The notes beneath the pieces were generated by a model. That model did no database searches. It was given only the letters and a program-made list of their open reading frames with translations, and was not told the origin of the DNA. Shown here piece after piece: positions 8,544-16,433 of a DNA stretch of 31,129 nucleotides. The position numbers and the translations under genes were made by a program. The DNA is from Actinomycetes bacterium (GTDB taxonomy: Bacteria > Actinomycetota > Actinomycetes > Actinomycetales > Cellulomonadaceae), in the NCBI GenBank assembly GCA_023424135.1, contig JAFAEH010000145.1, forward strand, positions 1 through 31,129, given 5' to 3'. How positions within the stretch are numbered: the stretch's first letter is position 1; each line of letters starts with the position of its first letter.

Positions 8544-9163
8544 GGCGCGCCGGAGCCGTGGTCGCGGTGGTCGTGGGGCTCCTGGTCGTGGGGGCGGTGG
8601 TCTTCGTGGCCTGCCGTCCTGACGGGCAGCCGGATCCTGGTGCGACGGGCGGTCCGACGGCGACGTCGGATCCGGTCGAGTCGATGACGACCGAGCAGTT
8701 CGAGGCGGCGGTGCTCGGCGGTGACGTCGGGACGTCGGACGTCATCGGTTCTGTCGAGGGTGAGCTGACCGACGGCGGCGCGACGGTGCCGGCCCGCGTC
8801 GAGGTGACCCAGGTGCTGGCCGACGAGCACAGCACGCTGGTGCGCTTCACGCTCGCGAGCCCGACGGGTGAGCCCGTCTCGATCGGGCTGCCGGTGTTCA
8901 ACCAGAGGTACGTGCTGGCCCGGGACATCCGTGACGTCGCGCTGATCGACCCTGAGGCGCAGCAGCGCTACACGCCGTTCATCGGCGTCGGGGTCGCCGA
9001 CGAGGAGAACCTGCTGTGCGCGTGCTCGACGGCGCCGCTCTCGTTCTCCGTGGGTGTCCCGTTGACGGCCACGTTCCCCCCGCTGGACCCCGGCACGCAG
9101 ACCGTCACCCTCGAGGTGCCGTGGCTGGGGCCGGTCGAGGACCTGCGGGTCACCCGTCGCTGA
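8540..9163 (+). CDS. probable lipoprotein or membrane-anchored partner of OmpA-domain protein (copy 1)
   Basis: A 207-residue exported protein of unrecognised family. A hydrophobic segment (residues 6-24) ends at FVAC with Cys25, an imperfect lipobox (Phe at -3), so it may be a lipoprotein or simply membrane anchored. It is a paralogue of the gene at 20614-21225. Both have a Gln/Ser-Leu-Ala-Ala-Val-Leu-like segment after the linker, a Cys-Ala-Cys motif (here Cys160/Cys162), and a near-identical C-terminal pattern with PPLDP and a final VTRR. The start overlaps the OmpA gene stop (ATGA), so the two products are translationally coupled and probably act together. Function unknown. Confidence 0.82.
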   Translation: MRRAGAVVAVVVGLLVVGAVVFVACRPDGQPDPGATGGPTATSDPVESMTTEQFEAAVLGGDVGTSDVIGSVEGELTDGGATVPARVEVTQVLADEHSTLVRFTLASPTGEPVSIGLPVFNQRYVLARDIRDVALIDPEAQQRYTPFIGVGVADEENLLCACSTAPLSFSVGVPLTATFPPLDPGTQTVTLEVPWLGPVEDLRVTRR

Positions 9164-9184
9164 TCCTCGCCGCGCGACGCCCGG

Positions 9185-9210
9185 ACCCGTGGGCCCCCAG
9201 ACCCACGGGT
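9185..9210. terminator. perfect 9-bp hairpin between convergent genes
   Basis: ACCCGTGGG (9185-9193) pairs perfectly with CCCACGGGT (9202-9210) across an 8-nt loop. It lies 22 nt after the lipoprotein stop and before the convergent DUF192 stop at 9278. No T-run. Most likely a bidirectional terminator. The same stretch contains a GGGCCC of the type seen before other operons here. Confidence 0.5.
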
Positions 9211-9276
9211 GAAACGGGTGAATCGGCCCCCGGGCCCGGGCGGCCAGGCACGCAGGCCCGCAACATGGACGGGTGA
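9205..9276 (+). repeat. three copies of ACGGGTGA
   Basis: ACGGGTGA occurs at 9205-9212, 9214-9221 and 9269-9276 in the convergent intergenic region. The first two copies are nearly back to back and the first overlaps the right arm of the hairpin. No known meaning. Confidence 0.45.
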
Positions 9277-9277
9277 C

Positions 9278-9631
9278 TCAGACCGTGGGGGCGACGCGCC
9301 GTTCGAGCCTGCTGCCGACGTGCAGGCCCCAGCGCGCGAAGCTGCCCGTCGGTGCCTCCAGCACGTCGGCGACGCCGCGCCGCGGTCTCGTCATGCCGAA
9401 GGGGCGCAGCCGGGTGGTCGCGAGCACCGTGCCGTCGCGGTCGAGCAGCGCCACGTCCAGGGTGCTCGTCATACCCACGCCGTGCACGCCGCTCTCGCCG
9501 ACGAACCACATCGCGTCGGGCAGCGGACGGCGTCCCAGCATGCCCCGCGCGCGGCGCGACCACGTGTCGGCGACCAGGAGCGCGGCGACGTCCGTTCCGT
9601 CCACGATCAGGCGAATGCCGGGGTTGTCCAC
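9278..9631 (-). CDS. DUF192 family protein
   Basis: A 117-residue protein with the DUF192 pattern: an early A..L.VADTWSRRARGMLGR segment, then MWFVGESGVHGVGMTSTLDV and a closing VLEAPTGSFARWGLHVG. DUF192 proteins are small beta-barrel proteins of unclear biochemical role, often next to envelope or pilus genes. The GTG start at 9631 has AGGAG 7 nt upstream on the minus strand. The frame runs on to 9799, but that extension is Arg/Pro-rich and lacks a ribosome site. This copy has no signal peptide, so it should be cytoplasmic. It is divergent from the Tad operon across 157 bp. Confidence 0.85.
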   Translation of the reverse strand: MDNPGIRLIVDGTDVAALLVADTWSRRARGMLGRRPLPDAMWFVGESGVHGVGMTSTLDVALLDRDGTVLATTRLRPFGMTRPRRGVADVLEAPTGSFARWGLHVGSRLERRVAPTV

Positions 9632-9788
9632 GTCGTCGCTCCTACTATCATCCGCGGGTCGGCGTCCGCTGGGGACGTTCGGCACCGTCACTGTCCTGTT
9701 CGTCCTGACCGGGGGGTCGTGCCGTGCGCGGGCGGGCGCACGCCGACGAGGACCTGCGGCGGGAAGCACTGAGGGGAACACCGTATCC

Positions 9789-10598
9789 ATGCAGCACATC
9801 GTCGTCTCGGCGCTCGTGCCGCCGACCGAGCAGGCGCGCGCTGCGCTCGAGGGCGACGGCCTGCTGCTGGCGGCCCCGGACGACGTCGTCAGCCTCGGCG
9901 AAAGGATGAAGGGTCGTGCAGCGCACGTCCTTCTCCTGGGTGAAAAGCGCCACGAGCAGCTCGTCCGGCGTCAGGCGGCGCTGCTGTCCGATCTCGGCCA
10001 CCCCGTGACGTGGCGTGCAGCGCACCACGGACCGGCCGCGCTCGCGCTCGTCGCGCACCAGGTCGCGTCCACCGGTGTGGACGCCGGGATCGCAGCGGTC
10101 CTCGTCGACCAGATCCTCGACCGCACGTGGAGCGGCGCCTGGACCCCCAGCGTGGCCCGCCTCGAGCACCCCGACGTCGCCGTCGGTCAGCACCTGCGCT
10201 CGTGGCTGCCGGGAGGTTCGGGTTTCGTCGTCACGTTCTCCGGCCCGCTGCCCGAGGCACGGCCGGTCGGGCGTGCCAGCGTCGCCGAGCCCGTCGTCGC
10301 ACGCGGCGAGCTCTACGGCGCGGGGCTCTCGCGCATCCCGGCGTCCGCGCTGCAGGACGCCCTGACGACGGCCGGCGCGTCCGGCACCGTCGAGCTGGCC
10401 GCCCTCGACCTCGACCCGAAGGGCCGGGTCGGCGTCGACACCGCCGTCGAGCTCGTCGCGCTCCCGGCCGAGCAGCGCATGGAGCTGCCACCGGCACATG
10501 GCCGGTGCGGCGTCTGCGACGCCCTCGTCTTCTCCGAGTTCTGCCCGTTCTGCCACGTGCGGCCCGCCGCCGTCGACCCCCGAGGAGTCCTTGCGTGA
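9789..10598 (+). CDS. hypothetical zinc-ribbon protein opening the Tad operon
   Basis: A 269-residue soluble protein with no family I recognise. Residues 1-225 are Ala/Val-rich and look like an alpha/beta fold. The C-terminus has a compact zinc-ribbon motif, CGVC followed by CPFC (Cys240, Cys243, Cys252, Cys255). The ATG at 9789 follows a GAGGGG element; a much longer open frame upstream is non-coding in character. Its stop overlaps the cpaB start by 4 nt (GTGA), placing it as the first gene of the nine-gene Tad chain and implying a role in pilus assembly or its control (inference). No signal peptide or membrane segment. Confidence 0.8.
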   Translation: MQHIVVSALVPPTEQARAALEGDGLLLAAPDDVVSLGERMKGRAAHVLLLGEKRHEQLVRRQAALLSDLGHPVTWRAAHHGPAALALVAHQVASTGVDAGIAAVLVDQILDRTWSGAWTPSVARLEHPDVAVGQHLRSWLPGGSGFVVTFSGPLPEARPVGRASVAEPVVARGELYGAGLSRIPASALQDALTTAGASGTVELAALDLDPKGRVGVDTAVELVALPAEQRMELPPAHGRCGVCDALVFSEFCPFCHVRPAAVDPRGVLA

Positions 10599-11323
10599 AC
10601 CCCCGCCAGCGTCGCGGCGTCCTGTTCATCCTGCTGTCCGCCGTGCTCGCCGTCGTCGTGTTCTTCGTGATCGCGACCTACGTCGGCAACGTGCAGAGCC
10701 AGGTCGGCTCGGTGGTGACGGTGTACCGCGCGGCCGAGGACCTGCCCGCCTACGCCGTGCTCGACGAGTCGTCGCTCGTCGCCGACGAGGTCCCTGCGCG
10801 GTGGCTGTCCGAGACGGCGCGCGTCGAGGCGGACGACCTGCTCGGACGCCGCATCGGCTTCAACATCGCCGCAGGGACGCTCGTGTCGGAGGACATGCTG
10901 GTCCCGCCGTCGGACCTGTCGGCGACCGAGCGTGAGATCGCGGTCCAGGTCAACCAGATCACCGGCATCGCCGACCGCGTGCGCCCGGGGGACTACGTCG
11001 ACATCTACGCGGTGTTCGCCGACGTCCCGGGGCTGCCGAAGCAGGTGCGGGTGCTGGTCAAGAACGTCCGGGTGGTCTCGGTGCGCGGCTCGCAGGTCCG
11101 CTACGACGAGGACAGCCCGTCCGGCGAGCAGGCGGTCGTCCCGGTGACGCTCGCGCTCGAGCCCAACGACGCGCTGGCGGTGACGTACGCGGCCGCGTTC
11201 GCCGAGGAGGTACGCCTGGTCGGCCTGCCGACGGGGACGGGCGAGGACCGCACCGGTGAGCAGGACGACTTCGACGCCGAGGACCTCGGCGGGACGTCCG
11301 TGCCCGAGGGGGGGGTCCGCTGA
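10595..11323 (+). CDS. cpaB: Flp pilus assembly protein CpaB/RcpC
   Basis: A membrane-anchored Tad component of 242 residues. One N-terminal transmembrane helix (about residues 9-30) is followed by an SAF-type domain (VTVYRAAEDLPAYAVLDESSLV, then GTLVSEDMLVP) and the RcpC/CpaB region containing ITGIADRVRPGDYVDIYAVF. In diderms RcpC works with the secretin; in monoderms it stays in tad loci without a secretin and probably guides assembly at the cell wall. The C-terminal 25 residues are acidic and low complexity. The GTG start overlaps the previous stop by 4 nt, and its own stop shares one base with the next ATG (TGATG). Confidence 0.92.
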   Translation: MNPRQRRGVLFILLSAVLAVVVFFVIATYVGNVQSQVGSVVTVYRAAEDLPAYAVLDESSLVADEVPARWLSETARVEADDLLGRRIGFNIAAGTLVSEDMLVPPSDLSATEREIAVQVNQITGIADRVRPGDYVDIYAVFADVPGLPKQVRVLVKNVRVVSVRGSQVRYDEDSPSGEQAVVPVTLALEPNDALAVTYAAAFAEEVRLVGLPTGTGEDRTGEQDDFDAEDLGGTSVPEGGVR

Positions 11324-12888
11324 TGGCCGGGACGGTGATCATCGGGTGCGCGGACCAGTCGCTCGCGTACGACCTGCGCTCCCAGCTCTCGGAGATCGGT
11401 GACCTGGAGGTCCTTGCCGTCGCCGAGAGCACGGGTGAGCTGGTCGCACGCGTCGTCGACTCGGAGCCCGACCTCGTGCTGGTGCACGAGCAGCTCGGGC
11501 CCGAGCCGATGCAGCAGGTCGTGCGCGAGATCAGCCTGCGGCGCCCCGCGTGCGTGTCGCTCGTCGTCGCGGGGGACTCCGACCCCGAGGTGCTCGCCCA
11601 GGCGATGGATGCGGGTGCACGCGGCGTCCTGTCGTACCCGTTCAGCTTCGCCGAGGTCCAGCAGCGCATCACGAACGCGCTCGACTGGTCGACGCGGCTG
11701 CGCGAGCTCCTGGTGGACCGCTCCGGGGACGTCGGCGGGCACCGTGCGCTGGTGCTGGCGCTCGCGGGTGCGAAGGGCGGCGTCGGTGTCACGACCGTCG
11801 CGACGCACCTCGCGTGGGACGTGCGCCGCGAGCTCCCGGACCAGAAGGTCCTGGTCGTGGACCTCGACCTCGAGAAGGGCGACGTGAACTCGGTGATCGA
11901 GGCGCGCCATCGCACCTCGATCGCGGACCTGGCCAAGGTTGCCGACGACCTGTCGCTGCGCACGGTGGTCGACGCCGTGTACGAGCACGAGTCGGGGATC
12001 CACCTGCTCCTGCCGCCGGACGACGTGCGTGACACCAGCGCGGTCACGCCGCAGGCGATCCGGCAGATCATCGGTCTGGTGCGCCAGCAGTACGACCTGG
12101 TCGTGGTCGACGTCGGCGCGCGCGTGACGCCCGTGCAGGCGGCGGTCGTCGAGATCGCGGACGAGGTGGTCGTGCTGACCACGCCCGACCTCGTGAGCAT
12201 CCGAGGGCTGCGACGCAACGTCGAGTGGTGGGGCCGGCTGTCCGTGCGCAAGCCGGACGCGGTCCACGTCGTGCTGAACCGTCACGCACGGGCCGACGAG
12301 ATCCAGCCCGAGACCGTGGGGCGCCTCTCGCCGTCACCCGTGCTCGACGTGACGCTGGCCGACCAGGGACGGCGCCTCGAGCAGTCCACGAACTCGCGTT
12401 CGCCCGAGTACATGACGGACACGTCCTGGTGGCAGTCCCTGCGGGGGATCGGCAGCGCGCTCGGTGTCGGGCGCAGGGTCGTGACCGAGCCCGACGCCGC
12501 CCCCGACACCCCGGCGCGGCGGCAGCGGTCGCGGCGTCGCAAGGACGACGAGGGAAGTGCGTCGATCGAGTTCATCGGCGTGCTGCCGTGGGTCGCGATC
12601 ATGGCGGTGGGTCTGCTCCAGCTCGTCGTCGCCGGGCTGACGTTCATGTGGACGGGGTACGCGGCCAGCGCCGCCGCGGACGCCACCGCGATGCGGACAG
12701 GACAGGTCGAGGTCCTGCAGGCGGCGCGCGACCGCGTGCCCAGCGCGATGCGCGACAGCGTCCGCGTCGTCAGCGACGTGGGCACGGGCCGTGTGCAGGT
12801 GACGACCGACGTGCCGCTCCTGGCCCCGGGCCTGTTCCGGTCGCCGTGGGAGATGACCATCGACCGGTTCGTGGTGGTGGAGCCGTGA
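11323..12888 (+). CDS. tadZ: CpaE/TadZ-type ATPase fused to a TadE-like pseudopilin
   Basis: A 521-residue fusion. Residues 1-125 form a receiver-like domain, as is common in CpaE. Residues about 143-390 are a MinD/ParA-type ATPase with deviant Walker A KGGVGVTT starting at Lys151, then VLVVDLDLEKGD and a YDLVVVDVGA segment. CpaE/TadZ ATPases position the pilus machine. After a basic linker, residues 405-521 are a TadE-like domain: DDEG then SASIEFIG and a hydrophobic helix. Gly411 followed by Glu416 at +5 is a prepilin-peptidase cleavage pattern. No stop or ribosome site separates the two parts, and codon character is even across the join. The next gene is a free-standing TadE, so the fusion adds a second one. 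Cleavage at 411/412 would release a pseudopilin from a cytoplasmic ATPase (inference). Confidence 0.9.
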   Translation: MAGTVIIGCADQSLAYDLRSQLSEIGDLEVLAVAESTGELVARVVDSEPDLVLVHEQLGPEPMQQVVREISLRRPACVSLVVAGDSDPEVLAQAMDAGARGVLSYPFSFAEVQQRITNALDWSTRLRELLVDRSGDVGGHRALVLALAGAKGGVGVTTVATHLAWDVRRELPDQKVLVVDLDLEKGDVNSVIEARHRTSIADLAKVADDLSLRTVVDAVYEHESGIHLLLPPDDVRDTSAVTPQAIRQIIGLVRQQYDLVVVDVGARVTPVQAAVVEIADEVVVLTTPDLVSIRGLRRNVEWWGRLSVRKPDAVHVVLNRHARADEIQPETVGRLSPSPVLDVTLADQGRRLEQSTNSRSPEYMTDTSWWQSLRGIGSALGVGRRVVTEPDAAPDTPARRQRSRRRKDDEGSASIEFIGVLPWVAIMAVGLLQLVVAGLTFMWTGYAASAAADATAMRTGQVEVLQAARDRVPSAMRDSVRVVSDVGTGRVQVTTDVPLLAPGLFRSPWEMTIDRFVVVEP

Positions 12889-13238
12889 TCCGCCGGTTGC
12901 GCGCACGCCTCGCGCGGGACCGCGACGAGCGCGGCTCGGCCACGATCGAGGTCGTCGGCGCGGTCATCGTCACGGCCACCGTGCTGTTCGCGACCATGCA
13001 GATGACCTCGTTCATGATCGGCGTCCACGTCGCGCACCAGGCGGCGCGCGACGGTGCCCGCGCCATGAGCCTGGGGCGGTCGGTGCCCGCGGCGGTCGCG
13101 CGGTCCGTGCCGGGGGACTCCCGCTACCGCGTCGAGTACCCCGCCCCCGACACCGTGCGCGTGCGGGTCTACGTCGACGGACCGTGGTTCACGATCCCCG
13201 TCACCCGTCAGGTCGCGATGCCGAGGACGGCGTCATGA
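12885..13238 (+). CDS. tadE: TadE-like minor pseudopilin
   Basis: A 117-residue pseudopilin: basic N-terminal leader RRLRARLARDRDERG, then SATIEVVG with Glu at +5 after the Gly, a transmembrane helix (about residues 23-42) and a short extracytoplasmic domain. It is homologous in layout to the C-terminal part of the upstream fusion. TadE proteins are processed by the Tad prepilin peptidase and needed for pilus formation. The GTG start overlaps the previous stop by 4 nt, and its stop overlaps the tadA start by 4 nt. The longer open frame upstream is a shadow of the fusion gene. Confidence 0.9.
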   Translation: MIRRLRARLARDRDERGSATIEVVGAVIVTATVLFATMQMTSFMIGVHVAHQAARDGARAMSLGRSVPAAVARSVPGDSRYRVEYPAPDTVRVRVYVDGPWFTIPVTRQVAMPRTAS

Positions 13239-14602
13239 GCGACGGGTTCGCCGACTGGGGCGCGGCCGACCGGTCCGAGGTCGCGGCCGGGGTCTCGACC
13301 GCCGCGCTGCGCGACGTGGACGACCAGCTGGTCGCACAGTTCAAGCGCAAGCTGCTCGACGAGGTCGACCTGCACGAGCTCGGGCGCCTGGAGGCGGGGC
13401 AGCGCCGCGTGCGCCTCGAGCGCGTCGTCGCGCACCTCGTGTCGACCGAGGGCGTCATCCTGTCGACCCGCGAGCGCAACTCGCTCATCCGCCGTGTCGT
13501 CGACGAGTCGATCGGTCTGGGCGTCCTCGAGCCGCTGCTCGCCGACGACAGCGTCTCGGAGATCATGATCAACGGGCACGACACGATCTACGTCGAGAGG
13601 TTCGGACGTATCGAGCGGGTCACGACGGGGTTCGCGAACGAGGAGCAGCTGCGCCAGACGGTCGACAGGATCGTCTCGACGGTCAACCGGCGGGTCGACG
13701 AGTCGAGCCCGATGGTCGACGCGCGCCTGCCCGCGGACGAGCGCATGCCCCGTGGTGCCCGTGTGCACGTCGTGCTCCCTCCTCTGGCGCTCAACGGGCC
13801 GACGGTCACCATCCGCCTGTTCCCCCGTTCGTACGGCCTGGACGAGCTGATGCGGCGTGGCACGCTCGACCAGCCGACCGCCGACCTGCTCGCGGCGTGC
13901 GTGCGGATGCGTGCCAACATCGTCGTCTCCGGGGGGACGTCGTCCGGCAAGACGACCTTCCTCAACGCGCTGTCCGCATTCATCCCGGGCCGGCAGCGGA
14001 TCATCACGATCGAGGACGCGGCCGAGCTCTCGCTGGAGCAGGAGCACGTCGTGCGCCTGGAGACACGGCCGGCCAACGTCGAGGGCCACGGCCAGGTCAC
14101 GATCCGCGACCTGGTGCGCAACTCGCTGCGCATGCGGCCCGACCGCATCATCGTCGGTGAGGTCCGTGGTGGTGAGGCGCTGGACATGCTCCAGGCGATG
14201 AACACCGGTCACGAGGGCTCGTTGGCCACGGTGCACGCCAACTCGTCGATCGACGCGCTCATCCGACTCGAGACGCTGGCGTCGATGAGCGACGTCGAGG
14301 TGCCGTTCCACGCGCTGCGCGACCAGGTGAACAACGCGATCGACATCGTCGTGCAGCTGCTGCGCGGCTCCGACGGGACACGGCGCGTCGTCGAGGTCGG
14401 GTACGTGACGTCGCGCCACCGCCAGGACTTCCAGATCGCACCGATCATGCACTGGGACCCCGAGGCGCCGAGCGGCGGCCCGACGCCCGGGGCGTTCGTG
14501 CGGCACCCGCTGCCGCGTGACCTGACCGACCGGCTGCGGATCGCGGGCGAGGGTCCGCCTGCCGCCGTGCCACCCGTGCCGGCCCCGGAGGTCGCGTCGT
14601 GA
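13235..14602 (+). CDS. tadA: Tad pilus motor ATPase TadA/CpaF
   Basis: A hexameric secretion ATPase (455 residues) powering Flp pilus assembly from the cytoplasm. The N-terminal domain (about 1-150) contains the CpaF hallmarks LLADDSVSEIMINGHDTIYVE and DARLPADERMPRGARVHVV. Walker A is SGGTSSGKTT (Lys239), followed by the Asp-box ITIEDAAEL, Walker B RPDRIIVGEVRGGEA and the His-box TGHEGSLATVHANS. The ATG at 13235 overlaps the tadE stop. The C-terminal 30 residues are Pro-rich. All catalytic motifs are intact. Confidence 0.97.
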   Translation: MSDGFADWGAADRSEVAAGVSTAALRDVDDQLVAQFKRKLLDEVDLHELGRLEAGQRRVRLERVVAHLVSTEGVILSTRERNSLIRRVVDESIGLGVLEPLLADDSVSEIMINGHDTIYVERFGRIERVTTGFANEEQLRQTVDRIVSTVNRRVDESSPMVDARLPADERMPRGARVHVVLPPLALNGPTVTIRLFPRSYGLDELMRRGTLDQPTADLLAACVRMRANIVVSGGTSSGKTTFLNALSAFIPGRQRIITIEDAAELSLEQEHVVRLETRPANVEGHGQVTIRDLVRNSLRMRPDRIIVGEVRGGEALDMLQAMNTGHEGSLATVHANSSIDALIRLETLASMSDVEVPFHALRDQVNNAIDIVVQLLRGSDGTRRVVEVGYVTSRHRQDFQIAPIMHWDPEAPSGGPTPGAFVRHPLPRDLTDRLRIAGEGPPAAVPPVPAPEVAS

Positions 14603-15525
14603 CCCTCGTGCTCGTGCTGACCCTCGTGTTCGTCGCGACGGTCGCGTTCGTCGCCGGAGTCGTCGAGCTGAGCTCGGTGACGTCCCGGCGTCGCGCGATC
14701 CTCGCCGGGGTCGTCGACGACCCGACGCCCACCTGGCAGGCGCGCGTCGCGCGGTGGGACCGTGCCTTCGTGACGACCCGCCTCGGCGCGTGGATGCAGC
14801 GCCAGCTGCTCCTGGCGGGGGAGGAGAGCCGCTCGCCGGTGCTCGTCGTCGCGGTCGCCGCGGCGGCGGGCGTCGTCCTGGCGTGGATCCTCGCGGTGGG
14901 GCTCGCGCCCGTGTTCGCGCTCGCGGGTCTCGCCGCCGGCGCCGCGGCGATCCGGGTGTGGCTCGCGAGGGCCCGCGACCGGCGCAACGAGGCGTTCATC
15001 GCCCAGATGCCCGAGCTCGCCCGCGTGCTGTCGAACGCCACGAGTGCCGGTCTGTCGATCGCCTCGGCCATCGCGCTGGCGGGTGAGGAGCTGACGGCGC
15101 CGGCGGGCGTCGAGCTCCAGCGCGTGGCGTCCCGCCTGCGCTTCGGTGCGAGCCTCGACACCGCGATGAACGAGCTCCAGGGGCGCCTGCCGTCGCGGGA
15201 GGTCTCGGTGCTGGTCTCGACGCTCCTGGTGTCCGCCCGTAGCGGCGGCTCGCTCGTCACGGCGCTGCGCGACATCGCCGACACGCTCGACGACCGCAAG
15301 GAGACCCGCCGGGAGGTCAAGACCACGCTCGCGCAGGCCACGATCACCGGTTACGCCGTCATCGGCATGGGCGTGGGGATCCTCTTCCTGCTCAACTCGA
15401 TCCAGCCGGGCACGGTGCAGGCGATGACCGACTCGTGGGTCGGACGGTTCGCCCTGGTGGTCAGCGGGGGGCTGTTCTTCGCCGGGTTCGTCGCGATCCG
15501 GCGGATGACGAGGTTCGACGGATGA
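14599..15525 (+). CDS. tadB: Tad inner-membrane platform protein TadB
   Basis: A type II secretion F-domain membrane protein of 308 residues. An N-terminal helix (about 2-22), a pair of helices near residues 75-120, the cytoplasmic F domain (MPELARVLSNATSAGLSIASA, then a second EVSVLVSTLLVSARSGGSL repeat) and two C-terminal helices give the usual TadB layout. It pairs with TadC to form the platform that couples the TadA ATPase to pilin extraction. GTG start with 4-nt overlap to tadA and ATGA overlap to tadC. Confidence 0.94.
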   Translation: MTLVLVLTLVFVATVAFVAGVVELSSVTSRRRAILAGVVDDPTPTWQARVARWDRAFVTTRLGAWMQRQLLLAGEESRSPVLVVAVAAAAGVVLAWILAVGLAPVFALAGLAAGAAAIRVWLARARDRRNEAFIAQMPELARVLSNATSAGLSIASAIALAGEELTAPAGVELQRVASRLRFGASLDTAMNELQGRLPSREVSVLVSTLLVSARSGGSLVTALRDIADTLDDRKETRREVKTTLAQATITGYAVIGMGVGILFLLNSIQPGTVQAMTDSWVGRFALVVSGGLFFAGFVAIRRMTRFDG

Positions 15526-16433
15526 CGGGGCTCGTGGTCGCTGTCGTGGTGCCGCTGGTCGGCGCGGTCGCGGTCGTGCTGCTGGCCGTCGGGTGGCGGC
15601 AGCTGCGCACCGATGCGCTCGACACGCTCGCGGTCGAGGACCTCGACCTGCTGCGGGGGCAGCAGCGCCGCCGTGCCGAGGGCCGGTCCCCGCTGCAACG
15701 GCTGGCGGAGCGGCTCGTACCGACGATCCGGCGCCGGCTCGGTGCCCGTCGGGTCGCGGGTCTGCAGCGTCGTATCGACGAGGCGGGGCGTCCGGACGGT
15801 CTGACGGTCGACGGGTTCCTCGGCAACGTCGCGTGGTGGCTCATCCTCGTGGTCCCCGTGGCCCTGCTGTCGCTGGCCGAGGGGTACCCGCTGCTGTCGT
15901 TGCTCGTGCTGCTCGTGCCGCTGTTCATCCCGCTCGGCCGTCTGGACCGCGCGCGCCGTGTGCGCCGTGAACGGATGGACCGCGACCTGCCCGACTTCCT
16001 CGACGTGCTCGCGGTCACCGTCATGGCGGGTGTCAACTTCCGCCAGGCGCTGTGGCGCGTCTCGGACCAGTTCGCGGGGCCGCTCGCGGACGAGGTCCAG
16101 CTCACGCTGCACCAGATCGCGAACGGTGCGTCCGTGCGCGAAGGGTTCTCCGACCTGCGACGCCGGTCCGCGTCGGAGCCTGTCAGCCAGTTCGTGTCGG
16201 CGTTGCTGCAGTCCCAGGAGCTCGGTGCACCGCTCGCCGACTCGCTGCGCCAGATCGCGGTCGACATGCGTCGGGAGTCGGGTCAGCGGCAGCGTCAGGC
16301 CGCTGCCCGCACCGCTCCGAAGGTGACGCTGACGAGCACGGTGCTGCTCGTCCCCGCGGCGATGATCCTGCTGCTCACCGGTCTCGTCCTCGGCTCGGAC
16401 GTGGACTTCGGCGCACTCCTCGGGAACCTGTGA
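15522..16433 (+). CDS. tadC: Tad inner-membrane platform protein TadC
   Basis: The second F-domain platform protein, 303 residues: N-terminal helix (about 3-24), central helices near 105-145, the F-domain motif LPDFLDVLAVTVMAGVNFRQA, and two conserved elements QLTLHQIANGASVREGF and LADSLRQIAVDMR, ending in a helix with LVPAAMILLLTG. Partner of TadB. The ATG at 15522 overlaps the tadB stop by 4 nt, and the stop shares a base with the start of the kinase gene. The open frame upstream of the ATG overlaps tadB and is not used. Confidence 0.94.
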   Translation: MTGLVVAVVVPLVGAVAVVLLAVGWRQLRTDALDTLAVEDLDLLRGQQRRRAEGRSPLQRLAERLVPTIRRRLGARRVAGLQRRIDEAGRPDGLTVDGFLGNVAWWLILVVPVALLSLAEGYPLLSLLVLLVPLFIPLGRLDRARRVRRERMDRDLPDFLDVLAVTVMAGVNFRQALWRVSDQFAGPLADEVQLTLHQIANGASVREGFSDLRRRSASEPVSQFVSALLQSQELGAPLADSLRQIAVDMRRESGQRQRQAAARTAPKVTLTSTVLLVPAAMILLLTGLVLGSDVDFGALLGNL

